NCBI RefSeq assembly: GCF_004348425.1
Contig: NZ_SMKK01000087.1
Span: 1 to 34,002, forward strand
Reading direction: 5' to 3'
Length of the DNA: 34,002 bases
Origin: Actinomadura sp. 7K507
Lineage (GTDB): Bacteria > Actinomycetota > Actinomycetes > Streptosporangiales > Streptosporangiaceae
A program made the translations under genes and the position numbers. Shown in pieces: positions 33,128-34,002 of this stretch (the stretch's first letter is position 1; each line of letters opens with the position of its first letter). The notes beneath the pieces are model-generated. The model ran no database searches and was not told the origin of the DNA. It saw only the letters and a list, made by a program, of their open reading frames with translations.

Positions 33128-34002
33128 ATGTGCCGACTTTTCGGTATGAGCACGGGCGGCCCCCGGGTCCGGGCCGCCCACTGGCTGCTGGACGCGCCCC
33201 GGAGCCTGCGTTCCCAGAGCCACCGGATGCGGCACGGCGCCGGCCTCGGATGGTTCTCGCTCGGCGGCGAGCCGGTCCGTGACCGCGCGCCGCTGGCCGC
33301 CTTCGAGAACGCCGACTTCGACCTGCACGCGCGGAACGTCCCGTCCCACACGTTCGTGTCGCATGTCCGGGACGCCTCGGTGGGCGGGCTGACCGTGCAC
33401 AACTGCCACCCCTTCGTGATGGGCGATCGCCTGTTCGCGCACAACGGCGTGGTGAAGGGCCTCGACACGCTCCGGGCATGGCTGACGGACGTGGAACGCG
33501 CCCAGGTCTCCGGCGAGACCGACTCCGAGCTGGTCTTCGCCTACGTGACCGCGGAGATCCGCCGCCGAGGCGACACGACGGCCGGGATCGTCGAGGCCGT
33601 ACGGCGCATCGCGGCCGAGCTCCCGGTCTTCTCCCTCAACCTCCTCATGGCCGAGGCCGGGCGCATATGGGCGCTGCGCTATCCGGAGAGCAACGAGCTG
33701 TGGGTCCTGTCACCGGAGAAGGGCGGTGTCAGCGGGCCCGAACGTGAAGCCGGGGCGGAGGGGCCGGTTCCCGCCGTCGTCATCGCCAGCGAGCCGATGG
33801 ACGACCGGCCGGGCTGGCGCCTCCTCCAGCCCGGTGAGCTGCTCACCGTCGACGGGCTCGCCGAGGCATCGGACCTCCCGTTCGCGCCACTGAGCCATCC
33901 GCTGCGCCGCTCCGACCTGTCCATCCGCGAGGCCGCCTCCCAGGCGTCCCTTCCGGGGGCGCCGAGCCCGCCGATCATGCGCACGATCACCGGAACCACC
34001 AC
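33128..34002 (+). CDS. Class II glutamine amidotransferase, EgtC/YafJ-like (3' end outside window)
   Basis: Starts MCRLFGMSTGG, in which Cys2 (exposed once Met is removed) is the N-terminal nucleophile of type 2 amidotransferases. SHVRDASVGG, HNCHPFVMGDRLFAHNGVV and SGETDSELVFAYV are the glutamine-binding and oxyanion motifs of the EgtC/YafJ group. It releases ammonia from glutamine, or acts as an amidohydrolase on gamma-glutamyl compounds as EgtC does in ergothioneine synthesis; no egtB or egtD is next to it, so that role is open. Start: ATG at 33128, with GAGAGG about eight bases upstream. The open frame continues to the end of the window, about 291 codons so far. Confidence 0.88.
   Translation, partial: MCRLFGMSTGGPRVRAAHWLLDAPRSLRSQSHRMRHGAGLGWFSLGGEPVRDRAPLAAFENADFDLHARNVPSHTFVSHVRDASVGGLTVHNCHPFVMGDRLFAHNGVVKGLDTLRAWLTDVERAQVSGETDSELVFAYVTAEIRRRGDTTAGIVEAVRRIAAELPVFSLNLLMAEAGRIWALRYPESNELWVLSPEKGGVSGPEREAGAEGPVPAVVIASEPMDDRPGWRLLQPGELLTVDGLAEASDLPFAPLSHPLRRSDLSIREAASQASLPGAPSPPIMRTITGTT

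Overview
The window is about 34 kb of very GC-rich DNA with densely packed genes, many GTG starts and 4-base start/stop overlaps. It carries F420-type enzymes (a Ddn-like nitroreductase and an LLM-class oxidoreductase), an XRE regulator with a DUF5753-like effector domain, a PASTA-less Ser/Thr kinase and an EgtC-like amidotransferase. This points to an actinomycete, probably of the Streptosporangiales/Thermomonosporaceae type such as Actinomadura; the genus is inference only. No rRNA, tRNA, integrase, transposase or CRISPR array was seen.

Layout. 1-1129: repeats, a zinc-ribbon protein and the tail of a decayed ABC ATPase. 1126-5915: a tightly coupled four-gene minus-strand operon encoding a coiled-coil/winged-helix-like protein, a Cas4-like PD-(D/E)XK nuclease with four iron-sulphur cysteines, a protein with a C-terminal beta-rich domain, and a Dna2/UPF1-type SF1 helicase. 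Together they look like a eukaryotic Dna2 split into separate genes and are the best candidate for a little-described DNA-processing or defence system. 6002-10090: separate metabolic and regulatory genes (3-hydroxyisobutyrate-dehydrogenase-like enzyme, degenerate phosphotransferase, nitroreductase, thioesterase, XRE regulator). 10663-14721: an HPF-like protein, then an ABC exporter divergent from a NarL-type two-component pair. 14842-16521: LLM oxidoreductase divergent from a TetR regulator that has an added C-terminal zinc finger.

16704-21547 is a vancomycin-resistance-like cell-wall locus: VanY-type D,D-carboxypeptidase, alanine/serine racemase, D-Ala-D-X ligase, and a VanR/VanS-like pair. 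A 26-codon micro-ORF built from tandem repeats fills the gap between racemase and ligase exactly. 11-bp direct repeats lie before both transcription units, as expected for an OmpR-family regulator controlling the locus.

21593-29657: alpha/beta hydrolase divergent from an HxlR regulator with an internal minisatellite, a double MazG-like protein, the first of two paralogous cysteine-containing unknown proteins, citrate synthase, Ser/Thr kinase with aldo-keto reductase, and an unknown protein with a possible helix-turn-helix. 29652-34002: hairpin-forming repeats, a secreted or membrane-anchored proline-rich protein, a minisatellite, the second paralog and a 3'-truncated class II glutamine amidotransferase. 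The two paralogs and the gene at 28872 share a 26-bp promoter-proximal motif around AGAAT-N3-RTTCT, in the same orientation and 62-67 bases before each start, so they look like a small co-regulated set.
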